From Candidatus Nomurabacteria bacterium (GTDB taxonomy: Bacteria; Patescibacteriota; Minisyncoccia; Phycocordibacterales; UBA10002), in the NCBI GenBank assembly GCA_943349725.1, contig CALQZP010000001.1, forward strand, positions 1-64,000: a DNA stretch of 64,000 nucleotides, given 5' to 3'. The notes below the pieces were generated by a model. It was not told where the DNA came from and searched no databases. It saw only the letters and a program-made list of their open reading frames with translations. Below, piece by piece: positions 62,919-64,000 of this stretch; within the stretch, counting starts at the first letter, position 1, and each line of letters starts with the position of its first letter. The position numbers and the translations under genes were made by a program.

Positions 62919-64000
62919 TTAGGGGAGCTTCTCTCCCCTCAGTACTGCTTTAATGACGTGGGCCAGCTCATTTTTGAGCTTCTTCTCGGTTTTCTTCACC
63001 GCTTCTTTAAGGCCTTCTTTAAGACCAGAGATGTTTCCGGTTGTTTTCTGTCCGCCTTGCGTTGAAACATCTGCTTCTATAGGTTTTGTCTGTTGCGCGG
63101 ATGAGATTGACGCGGTGGGGGTAGTATCATTTCCACTCTTCTGGTTCCCTGGGGAGCTTGTGGCGGTTTGAGCCGCTCCATTTGTTGTTGCTCCCGCAGG
63201 AGTCTGGGTTGGCGCACTTCTTTTTTCTTCAGGCTTACTATTTTGAGTTTGCGGAATAGGTTGTGGTGCTGTTTGTGCGGGAGGCGGTGTGTTTTGTGTT
63301 TGCGCTGGTGCGGGTGAAGCAGTGGCCGGTGCTCTCGTAGGAGTTGTTTGTGCTGGAGGCGTGGTTGCTTGTGGTTTTGTTTCGGTAGGTTGCGGTAAGG
63401 AGGTTTCAGCACCCTTTGCTTGAGCTCCCTGCGGACGTGCAGGCGGTTTCTGGCTTTGTGGAAGCGGTGGTGGGCTTGGTCTCCTCGGTGCGCTGTTTTC
63501 TGGTGACGGTGTTGATACAGGAGCCGTTCCAGGTTCTTGTCTAGCGGGTTCCGGGCTCGACTTATTCGCTGTAGGTGCCTGCCCTAATGGAGTTGGCGGG
63601 GGTTGTACTGTGGAAACTTTCGGACTCTCCCGCTTTGTTTCTGGTGCTTCTGCCTGCGAAGGTGACCGTGGAGTCTGCACTGTGTCGGAGCTGTGCGGTG
63701 CCATTTCCGCGGTTGAGTTTTGCGGTGGAACAATCGGAGATTGTGGTTGTCTAAACACCGGCTGTGCGCCAATGTCCTGATTTGGTGTTGCAGAAGGAGC
63801 TTGCCCCGTGGAAGAGTCTTGGTGGCGTGCAGGATGGTTAGCAGTTACGGGGCTTGAAGCGCCTCCCGTTTCGGCGACACGGTGAGTTTGCTGTGTACTT
63901 TCTTGTCCCCCATGCGATACGCTTCCCGCACTCCCCACAGCACCTCCGCTTGTTGCCTCGGTTGCCTGTGGAGCGCGAAGGTTAAGAGTGTTGTGTGTTT
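62919..64000 (-). CDS. Pro/Gln/Thr-rich low-complexity protein, N-terminus cut
   Basis: At least 360 residues. The frame stays open to the window edge upstream of the GTG at 63938, so the true start is outside. Composition is dominated by Pro, Gln, Ala, Thr and Ser repeats (for example QTAPQPIPQTQNSKPEEKRS), with a charged helical C-terminus (GNISGLKEGLKEAVKKTEKKLKNELAHVIKAVLRGEKLP). This looks like a disordered cell-envelope spacer with a terminal amphipathic helix. No domain recognised. It heads the exported-protein operon as far as it can be seen. Confidence 0.7.
   Translation of the reverse strand, partial: THNTLNLRAPQATEATSGGAVGSAGSVSHGGQESTQQTHRVAETGGASSPVTANHPARHQDSSTGQAPSATPNQDIGAQPVFRQPQSPIVPPQNSTAEMAPHSSDTVQTPRSPSQAEAPETKRESPKVSTVQPPPTPLGQAPTANKSSPEPARQEPGTAPVSTPSPENSAPRRPSPPPLPQSQKPPARPQGAQAKGAETSLPQPTETKPQATTPPAQTTPTRAPATASPAPAQTQNTPPPAQTAPQPIPQTQNSKPEEKRSAPTQTPAGATTNGAAQTATSSPGNQKSGNDTTPTASISSAQQTKPIEADVSTQGGQKTTGNISGLKEGLKEAVKKTEKKLKNELAHVIKAVLRGEKLP

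Noticed and set aside
1..64000. CRISPR array or cas genes
   Set aside because: No regularly spaced identical repeats with unique spacers; the repeats present are dispersed or tandem AT-rich stutters.

Overview
The window looks like a piece of a Patescibacteria/CPR genome, most likely a Parcubacteria lineage. The reasons are the small single-copy gene set around a dnaA-type origin, the CPR-style type IV pilus genes (pilB, pilM, pilN, pilO), short YidC and YebC versions, many unplaceable short proteins, AT-rich 'stuttering' intergenic inverted repeats, and a strong habit of leaderless promoters (a -10 hexamer exactly 6 nt before the start codon). Stop codons behave as in the standard code. The exact species cannot be named from sequence alone.

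Layout. 0-4 kb: DUF378 protein, tRNA-Arg, a minus-strand type IV pilus operon (pilM-pilN-pilO-orf) and a DedA protein. 4-13.7 kb: tRNA-binding protein, ruvX, tRNA-Ser, VKOR, tRNA-Arg, DUF475, rpsT, ruvA, a dinJ/yafQ pair with a frameshifted toxin, and envelope glycosyltransferases. 13.8-15.9 kb: accessory island 1. 16-20.3 kb: Mur ligase, amidase, a secreted protein and a TrmH-type methyltransferase. 20.3-21.7 kb: a diversity-generating retroelement (DGR) template/target pair. 21.8-25.7 kb: DoxX, tRNA-Lys, a LAGLIDADG-like gene, pyrD and pyrC. 25.7-34.6 kb: holA, polA, tsaE, pilB, a structured-RNA locus, ruvB, hicBA and an orphan ribbon-helix-helix gene. 34.8-41.5 kb: accessory island 2. 41.5-50.6 kb: a GIY-YIG element with terminal inverted repeats, TrmB, a 929-aa GNAT protein, a toxin-antitoxin pair, yebC, an AlbA_2 protein, ruvC and tyrS. 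50.6-58.3 kb: PBP1A, then the origin block dnaN-oriC-dnaA with divergent rpmH-rnpA-yidC-jag. 58.4-64 kb: an HTH-ATPase/STAS pair and a minus-strand operon of exported proteins cut by the window edge.

The clearest special system is the DGR. A 118-nt template region (20367..20484) and the 3' end of the 283-aa target gene (20857..20974) align without gaps. 19 of 32 template adenines are substituted, against 3 of 86 other positions. That adenine bias is the signature of DGR mutagenic retrohoming. A 16-bp hairpin with a GAGA loop follows the target gene. No reverse transcriptase is visible in the window, so the system is a trans-served or recently orphaned cassette.

The second unusual theme is a pair of islands of GC-rich, strong Shine-Dalgarno genes of unknown function. 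They are all on the minus strand, each in a recurrent multi-hairpin leader with a conserved box, and they share paralogues and hairpins. The third theme is dispersed palindromic or simple repeats read in frame inside real genes (ruvC, the tRNA-binding protein, polA, tsaE, yebC).
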